Below, piece after piece: positions 54,992 to 64,000 of a stretch of 64,000 nucleotides of DNA. Both the position numbers and the translations under genes were made by a program. A model generated the notes under the pieces. It ran no database searches. It saw only the letters and a list, made by a program, of their open reading frames with translations, and was not told the origin of the DNA. Source of the DNA: Globisporangium splendens (Eukaryota > Oomycota > Peronosporomycetes > Pythiales > Pythiaceae); the NCBI GenBank assembly GCA_006386115.1, contig VFIW01000023.1, forward strand, positions 459,197-523,196, given 5' to 3'. Position 1 is the first letter of the stretch. Each line of letters starts with the position of its first letter.

Positions 54992-55183
54992 GATCCCAAC
55001 GAGGACATGCGGAATTCGTACCGCCACCATCAGGAGGCTGTTCAGGAGGAGGCTCCGTCATTGGTCGAAACTCCGAAAACAGCTGGTTACTGAAGGATGG
55101 GACGCTGGCTCTTGATTGGTTCTTGCTCGAGTCTTGGGGCTTGGTATTGCGTAATCTGTGGGGTAGACCGCAAATTTCACAAT
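54992..55183 (-). mobile_element. LINE-A 5' end fragment, right arm
   Basis: Mirror of 41201-41392. The ORF1 start codon is at 55061 (minus) and the element 5' end at 55183, beside the WD40 remnant. Joined across Gypsy-2b to 48465-48546. Confidence 0.88.
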
Positions 55184-56212
55184 AACCGCTTGACACTCTG
55201 TTACCCGACTGCAAAACCGCTGCGCAACGCGGACCGAGCTTCGCGTTGATCAAGGCACTTACGATCACGACGACCACAGCGCAGCTCTTTCTTCGATTTT
55301 GCGAACACGCCGGGCTCTCGTTCAGCGCTGGCTACGATTTCGTGCTCAACGTGTGGAAAATCATCGACGCCGAGACCAAAGTGCTCTGGAAACGGCTCAT
55401 GCTGCACCAGGACAGGTGATGGATCTGATCGAGATCCCGCAGCACGACCTCATCGTGAGCTGCGACTTGCACCACGCGATCCTGCTGTGGGATATACATG
55501 ACTGTCGCGCGCGCGGATCGCTCGTTGGCCACGCACGTGGAGTCAAGCAGCTCGTGTACTCGTCCCACCATGACCTGCTGCTCAGTGCTGGATTCGAGTT
55601 CGATGCCTACGGTTGGGACCTCGCGTCGCGGCAAGTCGTCATACGCTTGACGGGCCATCGTGCTCCACTGGTTGATGTGCAAATCGCGTTGTTCCAAACG
55701 GAGTGTGCTGTCACCGCAGATTGTATGGGCGTGTTCAAAGTCTGGGATATCCCGCGCAGTAGCGGCATGACCGGCGGTGCCGCGTTGGCGTCATCGCGAG
55801 GCCACGGCTTGGCGTCCCAGGTCATTCAACTCGAGTCCGTCGACCCGTCGCACTAGTTCTCGCGCTTTGAGCCCACGGCGTTTGTGTGTCTGCATCCGCA
55901 TCGCCGCGATCTATGGACTGCAGCCGCGAGGACCGCAACACTGCACCTGTTCCGAAGTACGCGTGTGCAGCAGCTCGACGAGATCCCCCTGCGCGCATTC
56001 TACCACTACAACGCCAACAAGTTCATCGTGTCTCGGGAAACTCTTTGATGCGGAAAACATTGGTCGCTGGCCATGGCAGTTCACAAAAGACGACTCGCAG
56101 CGCCAAGCAGAGCGAGACCAGCTGGTGCGATCACTGATCCGGGACATTGAGCTCACGCCACTTGAGAAGGCCCTAAAGCGACGTCAGACGCTGTACCAAG
56201 AACACGTTGCGC
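55184..56212 (+). pseudogene. WD40-repeat protein gene remnant (right arm)
   Basis: The plus-strand copy of the disrupted WD40 gene. From about 55200 one frame reads LPDCKTAAQ then SAGYDFVLNVW, a WD blade end. At about 55417 the frame changes and continues with ILLWDIHD, GHARGVKQ, AYGWDLAS, LTGHRAPLV and FKVWDIP, a typical series of GH...WD blades at 40-residue spacing. A TAG at 55854-55856 interrupts it. The frame continues after it to about 56045, where a further shift precedes FDAENIGRWPWQF and a charged stretch. No start codon or gene end is present. It is probably a host gene split by LINE-A and then duplicated. Confidence 0.72.
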
Positions 56213-58783
56213 GCGCGTCTCAAAACTCACTCTGTCGCCCAGCACGCAGCAATTGCCAGTGCCGTCATCATACCCAAAGTGCTTTATGTGGCCAGGCACT
56301 CCTGACCCTCTACGGCTATTGTCAATCAGCTACACGACCTAGTGAAACAATTTGTCTGGGGCTCAAGGAATGGTAAGCCTGCGAAACCGTGGATGAAGGA
56401 AGAACAAGCCGAGCTCAAAAAATGAATGGAGGCTTGTCAGTACCCAACATCAGAACTGAGCTGATGACGATGAGTGCCACAGCAATCTCCAAATGGGCAA
56501 TCACTACCTCTCACATCGATCAGGTCATCGGGGAAATCTTGCTGCACAACACAAGGGCTTCCTCGACGTACATCACGCCGCTCGATGCAATCCCAAGGCG
56601 GCCACTCCAGCTTCGTGATAACATGTGGACAACTGGCGCAGCATTATGTGCGTCGCTCCATTCTCGACCCTATGATCCCAGAGAACGTGATAATGTACGT
56701 TTTGGTTTTTACGAGCACTTCAAGTCGACAATTGTGCAGACTCAATGGGACGGCGATGTGTTCCAGATCGACCTCAGCTCTAAAATGTCTGACAGGCTTC
56801 CAGGTATCATCGCTGAAGGACGAAAGCTACGTGGGACATTCTGTGCAGAATGGCTGTCATACATGACCTCGACTGCAGATGGGTGGCTTCTTGATTCCAA
56901 CGGCTCCCCTTACAAGCTTGCTCACACATCATTATCAGTCGGAACAGCACAACTGGGTGACATACTTCGATGGGAGTGGATAAGACCAGGAGTGCTTAAC
57001 TTCATCCAAAAAAAAAAAAAAAAAAAACATGTGTAATCCTCCGGATCTCCAGCCGTCTATTCTGCGCGCTCGATGCGGTTAGGTGCTACTTTGTATCCCA
57101 CTTCCACAGCTCCTGTCATCGCCCGCAGCAACAAATGTGCGTCGGCTGTACAACGGGCAACGTCATTACAACCACGAATGGCATCTGCACACCAGCGAAG
57201 CAACTCTGACCCACGTCGACACGACCCTAGTCAAAGCTACGCATACAATTCACTCTGCAATGGACTGTGACGTCATGGCAACAAGAAACTTGAACAGGCA
57301 GAAGGTGTCGTTCCATGCACATCCACGTTTCACAAGAATCGTGCAACTATGGGGTGGCAACGGACGACACAATACGACCAGATCTCTCTATCGGCAACAA
57401 GTTGCAGCAACGAGGACACAAATTGGCAAAGGTACTCGAGATACAGCAGTCAACAAAGCTGTCCATACAGCAGGATCTCTGTGGCCAGGACTGCAATTAA
57501 TCCAATGGAGCGAATTACACAACATCCCAGGGATTACAGTTTATACGGCTCAGACTCTTCTCCGGCTGAAAGCCAACCGACTCTCCATGTGGAACTAGGA
57601 GAAAGCTGATCTATCCTGCTCGAATCCTGAATGCTCCCAAGTTGTCCAATCTTCTGTTCAACATCTATTCTGGGAGTGTCCGAAAGCCAAACTCGTGTGG
57701 AACTACTTTTATGCGCTGTGGGCGAAGATCGGAATCACTCCTGGTCACGACCCCGCAATCTGGATCTTCAGTCTGGATCTACCACATACTCCAAGGCAGG
57801 CATGGACCACGATCAAGAGGCACATTATCGGATACAAGTGCTCCAATGAACATCTCCAAGATCATCTCCATCCCGTCGCACACATGCTGTGGCGATACAT
57901 GAGCGCGTCGCTCATACAGACCATTTGGTGTGCGCATCTGCGACGCATGGATTCGGATCCAATCGAATCGACTGCTGAGATTGCGATCATGATGACCAGA
58001 TTAGAGGCAGGAATGCGAAACCTCACACGACTCGCTGAAGCGCAAGCTGGAGACTCGGACGATCACACGGTTGCAGCAGTTCTCAAGGCATATGTCGACT
58101 GCTTTCTCAACCAAACCGACGCCATCCCCTTGACTCCAAATGATACTCGCGGCGTTTACCTGTTGTTTTTCGATGGTGGATCACGCGGCAATCCAGGACC
58201 TGGAGGGACTGGATCCATTATTGTGCGTGTCCATAAGGACTTGCACACAGCCAGTTTAATTTGGGCCGCGAGCATGGCGTATAGCAGGAAGGACACGACC
58301 AACAACTTTGCCGAGTACTGGGGTCTTATACATGGACTCCGAGAAGCCCAACGCAGTCACTTCGAACCGTTGTACGTGGTTGGAGACAGCGCACTGATTG
58401 TCTCCCAACAGCGAATGCATCGGTCCCCTCGACAGCACCGATTGGCACGTTTATACCTGACAAGTCGACGACTCGCGGATTGCATCGACATCCGAGGATG
58501 GTACCATCACTACCGTGCCTTCAACAAGATGGCGGACTCAGCCGCCAACCTAGTCATGGACACCAGAACCTCAACGCAGGTCCACTCCCCAACTCAAAGA
58601 GCTGCTTTCAACAATCTCACCCAGGATCTTGACAACGACGTCATGCATTGGCTTATGCGAAGTTCGGAAGACCCAAGGTCATTGGACAACACAATGCAGC
58701 CTCACATAGGACCAAGAGAACATGCCATCCTGGTCAAAGATTATTTAGCATTCAGAAGTGATCTATTGCAATCCGCGCTGTAG
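56213..58783 (+). pseudogene. LINE-A ORF2 C-terminal half (copy A6)
   Basis: Linker, zinc motif and RNase H. A run of about 18-20 A at 57007-57026 and a poorly matching stretch to about 57110 break the frame, and the TAG of other copies is present near 57596. The final frame (57695-58783) is open and carries the whole RNase H: FFDGGSRGNPGPGG near 58170, AEYWGLIHGL near 58310, GDSALIV near 58385 and NKMADSAAN near 58525. Confidence 0.85.
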
Positions 58784-58892
58784 ACACATTTACACTCCTA
58801 GATGAAATTCGTAATGAAGAGTAGTTAGGAGAATGGATATTGTAGGTCACGAAGATGAACCTAAATATACCTCACCTTATAAAGATAAAGAT
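56213..58892 (+). mobile_element. LINE-A copy A6, 5'-truncated
   Basis: The inverted counterpart of A4. It starts at GCGCGTCTCAAAACTC inside the end of the RT region and ends in AAAGATAAAGAT at about 58892. The junction with the WD40 remnant is at a GCGCG microhomology. Confidence 0.88.
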
Positions 58893-59186
58893 AATGAACA
58901 CACGGTTTGTTTCTTCTCGGAACAACGAACCCGCCACTCAAAGAAGACGGAAAACGTGGGGATCAGAAGCAAGCAAAAAGCACAGCAAACGTGAGCAAGC
59001 AATACCAGTTTGCCGTCTACAGCGTCATGTACAACCGTGACAACAAAATACGTGTAAAGCGTACCAGACAACAGGTTACAAACAGTATGGCCGACCTCAT
59101 CCTGTCCATGTTACAAACCAGCAGAAGTGAACTTTTAGTGTATACAAACGTATATCCATTTCGTTGAGCTAAGTGATCACGGTTTA
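58893..59186. other. Unexplained 294-bp spacer, right arm
   Basis: The inverted counterpart of 37231-37532, with several substitutions and small indels. No gene or element is recognised. It is bounded by LINE-A tails on both sides. Confidence 0.6.
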
Positions 59187-62100
59187 ATCTTTATCTTTAT
59201 ATGGTGAGGTATATTTAGGTTCATCTTCGTGACCTACAATATCCATTCTCCTACCTAATCTTCATTACGAATTTCATCTAGGAGTGTAAATGTGTTTATA
59301 GCGCGGATTGCACTAGATCACTTCTGAATGCTAAATAATCTTTGACCAGGATGGCATGTTCTCTTGGTCCTACGTGAGGCTGCCTTGTGTTGTCCAATGA
59401 CCTTGGATCTTCCGAACTTCGCATAAGCCAATGCATGACGTCGTTGTCAAGATCCTGGATGAGATTGTTGAAAGCAGCTCTTTGAGTTGGGAAGTGGACC
59501 TGCGTTGAGGTTCTGGTGTCCATGGCTAGGTTGGCGGCTGAGTCCTCCATCTTGTTGAAGGCACGGTAGTGATGGTACCATCCTCGGATGTCGATGCAAT
59601 CCGCGAGTCGTCGACTTGTCTGGTATAAGCGTGCCAATCGGTGCTGTCGAGGGGACCGATGCATTCGCTGTTGAGAGGTAATCAGCGCACTGTCTCCAAT
59701 CACGTACAACGGTTCGAAGTGACTGCGTTGGGCTTCTCGGAGTCCGTGTATGAGACCCCAGTACTCGGCAAAGTTGTTGGTCGTGTCATTCCTGCTATAC
59801 GCCATGCTCGCGGCCCAAATTAAACTGGCTGTGTGCGAGTCCTTATGGGCACGCACGATGATGGATCCAGTCCCTCCTGGTCCTGGATTGCCGCGTGATC
59901 CACCATCGAAAAACAACAGGTAAACGCTGCGAGTATCATTTGGAGTCAAGGGGATGGTGTCGGTTTGGCTGAGAAAGCAGTCGACATATGCCTTGAGAAC
60001 TGCCGCAACCGTGTGACCGTCCGAGTCTCCAGCTTGCGCTTCAGCGAGTCGTGTGAGGTTTCGCATTCCTGCCTCTAATCTGGTCATCATGCTCGCCATC
60101 TCAGCAGTCGATTCGATTGGATCCGAATCCATGCGTCGCAGATGCGCACACCAAATGGCTTGTATGAGCGACGCGCTCACATATCGCCACAGCATGTGTG
60201 CGACGGGATAGAGATGATCTTGGAGATGTTCATTGGAGAACTTGTGTCCGATAATGTGTCTCGTGATCGTGGTCCATGCATGCCTTGGAGTATCTGGTAG
60301 ATCCAGACTGAAGATCCAGATTGCGGGGTCGTGATCAGGAGTGATTCCGATCTTCGCCCACAGCGCATAAAAGTAGTTCCACACCAGTTTGGCTTTCGGA
60401 CACTCCCAGAACAGATGTTGAACAGAAGATTGGACAACTTGGGAACATTCGGGATTCGAGCAGGACAGATCAGCTTTCTCATAGTTCCACATGGAGAGTC
60501 GGTTGGCTTTCAGCCGGAGAAGAGTCTGAGCCGTATAGACTGTAATCCCTGGGATGTTGTGTAATTCGCTCCATTGGATTAATTGCAGTCCTGGCCACAG
60601 AGATCCTGCTGTTTGGACAGCTTTGTTGACTGCTGCATCTCGAGTATCTTTGCCAATTTGTGTCCTCATTGCTGCAACTTGTTGCCGATAGAAAGATCTG
60701 GTCGTATTGTATCGTCCGTTGCCACCCCATAGTTGCACGATTCTTATGAAACGTGGATGTGCATGGAACGACACCTTCTGCCCGTTCAAGTCTCTTGTTG
60801 CCATGACGTCACAGTCCATTGCGGAGTGAACTGTATGCGTAGCTTTGACTAGGGTTGTGTCGACGTGGGTCAGAGTTGCTTCACTGGTGTGCAGATGCCA
60901 TTCGTGGTTATAGTGACGTTGCCCGTTGTACAGCCGAAGCACATTTGTTTGCTGTGGTCGATACAGGAGCTGTGGGAAGTTGGATACCAACGTAGCACAT
61001 AACCGCTCGAGCGCTCGAATAGACGGCCGGGAGAATCTGGAGATTCCACATGTCGGGATGAAGTTAAGCACTCCTGGTCTTATCCACTCCCATCGAAGAA
61101 TGTCACCCAGTTGTGCTGTTCCAACTGATAATGATGTGTGAGCAAGCTTGTATGGGGAGCCGTTGGAATCAAGAAGCCACCCATCTGCAGTCGAGGTCAT
61201 GTATGACAGCCATTCTGCACAGAATGTCCCACGTAGCTTTCGTCCTTCAGCGGTGATACCTGGGAACCTGTCAGACATTTTAGGACTGAGGTCGATCTGG
61301 AACACATCGCCATCCCATTGAGTCTGCACAATTGTCGACTTGAAGTGCTCGTAACACCAACGTACATTATCACGTTCTCTGGGCTCGTAGGGTCGAGAAT
61401 GGAGCGACGCACATAATGCTGCGCCAGTTGTCCACATGTCACCACGAAGCTGGGGTGGCCGCCTTGGAATTGCATCGAGCGGCGTGATGTACGTCGAAGA
61501 AGCCCTTGTGTTGTGCAGCAAGATTTCCCCGATGACCTGATCGATGTGAGAGGTAGTGATTGCCCATCTGGAGACTGCTGTGACACTCATCGTCATCAGC
61601 TCAGTTCTGATGTTGGGTACTGACAAGCCTCCATTCATTTTTTTGAGTTCAGCTTGTTCTTCCTTCATCCACGGTTTCGCAGCCTTACCATTCCTTGAGC
61701 CCCAGACAAATTGTTTCACTAGGTCGTGTAGCTGATTGACAATAGCCATAGAGCTGGCCAGGAGTGCCTGGCCACGTAAAGCACTTTGGGTATGATGACG
61801 GCACTGGCAATTGCTGTGCGTTGGGCGACAGAGTGAGTTTTGAGACGCACAAGTCGAAGTCTGACACGTAAGGCTTGGATGCACTTGGACCAGTTACTTG
61901 CATTCGAAGGCGTTTGTCCGACTTGGATGCCGATGTAGCGGCAATGTTCCTCACGTTGTAGCACATGAATGTCACTGACTGACTCTTCGGTGGAGCTAAA
62001 TTCCTTGTTCAGCGGTAATACTGCAGATTTGTGCCGATTGACTCGAAGCCCAGAAGCTGCTCCATATTTGTCCAGGATTGCAAACACGGCGTTAATATCC

Positions 62101-64000
62101 TTGGGATCGCTAAGATAAATGGTCGTGTCGTCGGCGTATCCTCCAAGTCTGACCTCAGTTGCGCATCCTGCTGCCTGGAGTTCAACGCCGTGTATTTCGT
62201 CACTCTCTTCGATTTTCCGATAAAGAACCTCTAACGCCAAGATGAAGAGAAGAGGGGCCAGTGGACATCCTTGACGAATTCCGGATGTTACGTTGTACTT
62301 TCTCGACAGGAAACCGTTGACAATGAACTTGTAAGTGGTTTGAGAGTGTAACACCTTCACTAAGCGTACGAACTTCAATGGGAACCCAAGATGCTGGAGC
62401 GCTTGTGCCAGAAAGCTGCGATCGAGTGAATCATAGGCTTTAGCAAAATCAAGGAGCAACGCGATCGCTCTGGACATGGCGGAGTCGCTCGTGGCCCGCT
62501 GTTGTGCAGCCAATAACACATCGATCGTAGTCGGGATTGCTCGCCCTGGAACGAAACCAGCTTGCATGTGATGGATAAGCCAAGGGAGCACAGTTCGTAA
62601 TCTTGTTGCAAATATCCGTGTGAATATTTTGTAATCAGAGTTGAGGAGTGCGATTGGCCTGTAGTCCAGCGGTGACGCAGCAGAGACGGACTTTTTTATG
62701 CAGTGAATATGGGCTTCACTGAACGAACTTGGTAGAACACATTCGGGTATCCACAAGTTGAAAAGTCGCTCGAATAGACCGGTAATCTCGTCACAGTGGT
62801 CTCTGTACCAGTCGTTGCCGAGTTCGTCAGGACCATGAGCTTTGCCTCTCTTGCATTTCTTCACAGCCTGTTTAATTTCACTCGAATCGATCGGTTTGAG
62901 CAGGAAGCCTAATCTGTCCGACGGAGGAATAGCTGTTCCTGGATCAAGGATTTGATCAATGTCAGTTTGCAGAGTGGGTGCCTGTTGCATGATTGATTTC
63001 CATCCTTCTCCCATGTCGTCAGCAAGTTCTCGTGAACGCATGAGTCCGTAAGTCGCTGTGCCACCGAGTGTGAAGATAGTGTTGTCAAGGAACTTGGTCG
63101 AGATACGCTTGTAGAAGGATTTGCTCGTTTTTTGTTCATGATGCATGTGCTCCCGAAAAATGCGGTCCCGTTTCGAAGCCTGCCACTTCGATTTGCATTC
63201 TGCAATGGCTCGACGAATACTCGTGGCGGTGGTAAGAAACTCTTGCGACAACTCCACGTTTTGATCACTCACCGCTCCACCAGAGTGATCGAGCATCTGT
63301 ACTTCCGATTCTGAGAGGCGTCGTTGCAACCTCTGGATTTTCTTCTTGTATCCTTGATTCAATCTGGCGATGTACGATTTTTTAGCTTCAAGGTACCCGA
63401 TCCTGAGCGCGATCTTGGCTTCATCCCACCAATTTGCTGTGGCCAGAGCATAATCACGATGCGAAGAGTAACGTCCACGTAATTCATCAAGTTGATCATG
63501 AGCTTTTTCGAAGAAATCTTTTCCAATACTCGCCGCATGCGCCGCTGCATTCTTCGGAAGTGGATAGACAACTCGAGGTTTCTTGCTTTGGATCACCTTG
63601 TCAGGAACAGCTACCCGGATCGTGACTCCATTGTGATCGGAGAATGGACCAGCTACGCTTTGGTAGACGCTGCGAACCCAGTCGAGATGGTCATTGCTGC
63701 AGTACCATCGGTTGAGCCTACTGCTGGCACTGTCACCTGAAGGCAGTGTATAGTAGTAGGTGTGATGCTGCCGATGGAATGCTTTGACGTCTCGTGTGTC
63801 CGTGGCGCGAAGAGCATCATCCTCGAGGGTGTCAACAAGATCCAATTTCTGGAGCAGTTTCTTCAATTCCCTGGAATCGTGCACTTTGTTGTGGGTGTTG
63901 TGAGACCTGTCTGCCATCTGGTTGAGAGTGCAATTAAAGTCTCCACCGCACAGAATGGGTCCATCATGTGACGAGAGGAGACCTGATAGTGCTCTGTAGA
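59187..64000 (-). mobile_element. LINE-A copy A7 (runs off the window)
   Basis: A minus-strand LINE-A from its 3' tail (59187) through RNase H, RT and part of the endonuclease to the window end. Mirror of the A3 region 32.4-37.2 kb. No nested insertions within the visible part. Confidence 0.9.
59296..64000 (-). pseudogene. LINE-A ORF2, nearly complete (copy A7)
   Basis: The least damaged ORF2 in the window. The frame is open from the window edge in the endonuclease (GGDFNC near 63945, SDHNG near 63635) through RT (LDFAKAYDSLD near 62440, GIRQGCP near 62275, GYADD near 62130) to about 61755. There a 2-bp insertion near GCCAGCTC shifts it. From there a second frame is open to the natural stop at 59296, with the zinc motif near 60440 and RNase H (FFDGGSRGNPGPGG) near 59905. 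It has tyrosine where A1, A2, A4 and A6 have TAG. Only one lesion is visible. Confidence 0.88.

Noticed and set aside
40172..56213. Target-site duplication for the truncated LINE-A copies A4 and A6 (GAACAC seen near both ends)
   Set aside because: Only six bases match and the flanks diverge immediately, which is not convincing next to the 15-17-bp duplications of the other elements.

Overview
This is eukaryotic DNA made almost entirely of nested retrotransposons. There is no operon structure, no bacterial-type gene and no intact host gene. The combination of Ty3/gypsy elements with a C-terminal chromodomain, non-LTR elements (LINEs) with a very large ORF1 and a C-terminal RNase H of the FDGG-RGNPGPGG type, and short LTRs suggests a repeat-rich oomycete (stramenopile) genome. 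That assignment is inference, and no species can be named from the sequence.

I use working names. LINE-A has a 5' end starting near ATTGTGAA, ORF1 of about 1267 aa, ORF2 of about 1795 aa (endonuclease, reverse transcriptase, zinc motif, RNase H), and a 3' tail of AAAGAT units. LINE-B is a related family present only as 5'-truncated 3' ends with a CT-repeat tail. Gypsy-1 is 5.1 kb with 240-bp LTRs and one intact gag-pol. Gypsy-2 is 6.4 kb with 430-441-bp LTRs and an extra small ORF before gag. There is also a VNTR retroposon (about 0.55-0.67 kb with 40-bp repeats) and a tRNA-like SINE.

Layout. 1-9888: LINE-A copy A1 (5' part outside the window), interrupted by Gypsy-1a (2950-8085) and a VNTR retroposon (9201-9867). 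9889-24872: LINE-A copy A2, with LINE-B inserted in ORF1 and the same Gypsy-1 and VNTR insertions at the same sites, so A1 and A2 are head-to-tail copies of a unit of about 15 kb. 24875-37230: LINE-A copy A3, with the same LINE-B insertion in ORF1, a second LINE-B insertion in its 5' region, and no Gypsy-1 or VNTR insertion. 37231-37532: unexplained spacer. 37533-40171: LINE-A copy A4 (minus, 5'-truncated). 40172-41200: WD40 pseudogene (minus). 41201-41392: LINE-A 5' fragment. 41393-47856: Gypsy-2a (minus). 47857-48546: a 690-bp centre with a VNTR retroposon fragment, a tRNA-like SINE and a LINE-A scrap. From 48547 the left side repeats in inverted order: Gypsy-2b (plus), LINE-A 5' fragment, WD40 pseudogene (plus), LINE-A copy A6 (plus), spacer, LINE-A copy A7 (minus, running off the window).

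The window therefore holds a tandem duplication on the left and an inverted duplication of at least 15.4 kb per arm centred near 48.2 kb. Gypsy-1 (both copies) is the only element with an undamaged coding region. All LINE and Gypsy-2 copies carry frameshifts, stops or truncations. Target-site duplications support TPRT-type insertion of LINE-B, the VNTR retroposon and the SINE. The SINE carries LINE-A's 3' tail and is probably mobilised by LINE-A. The VNTR retroposon shares target features with LINE-B.
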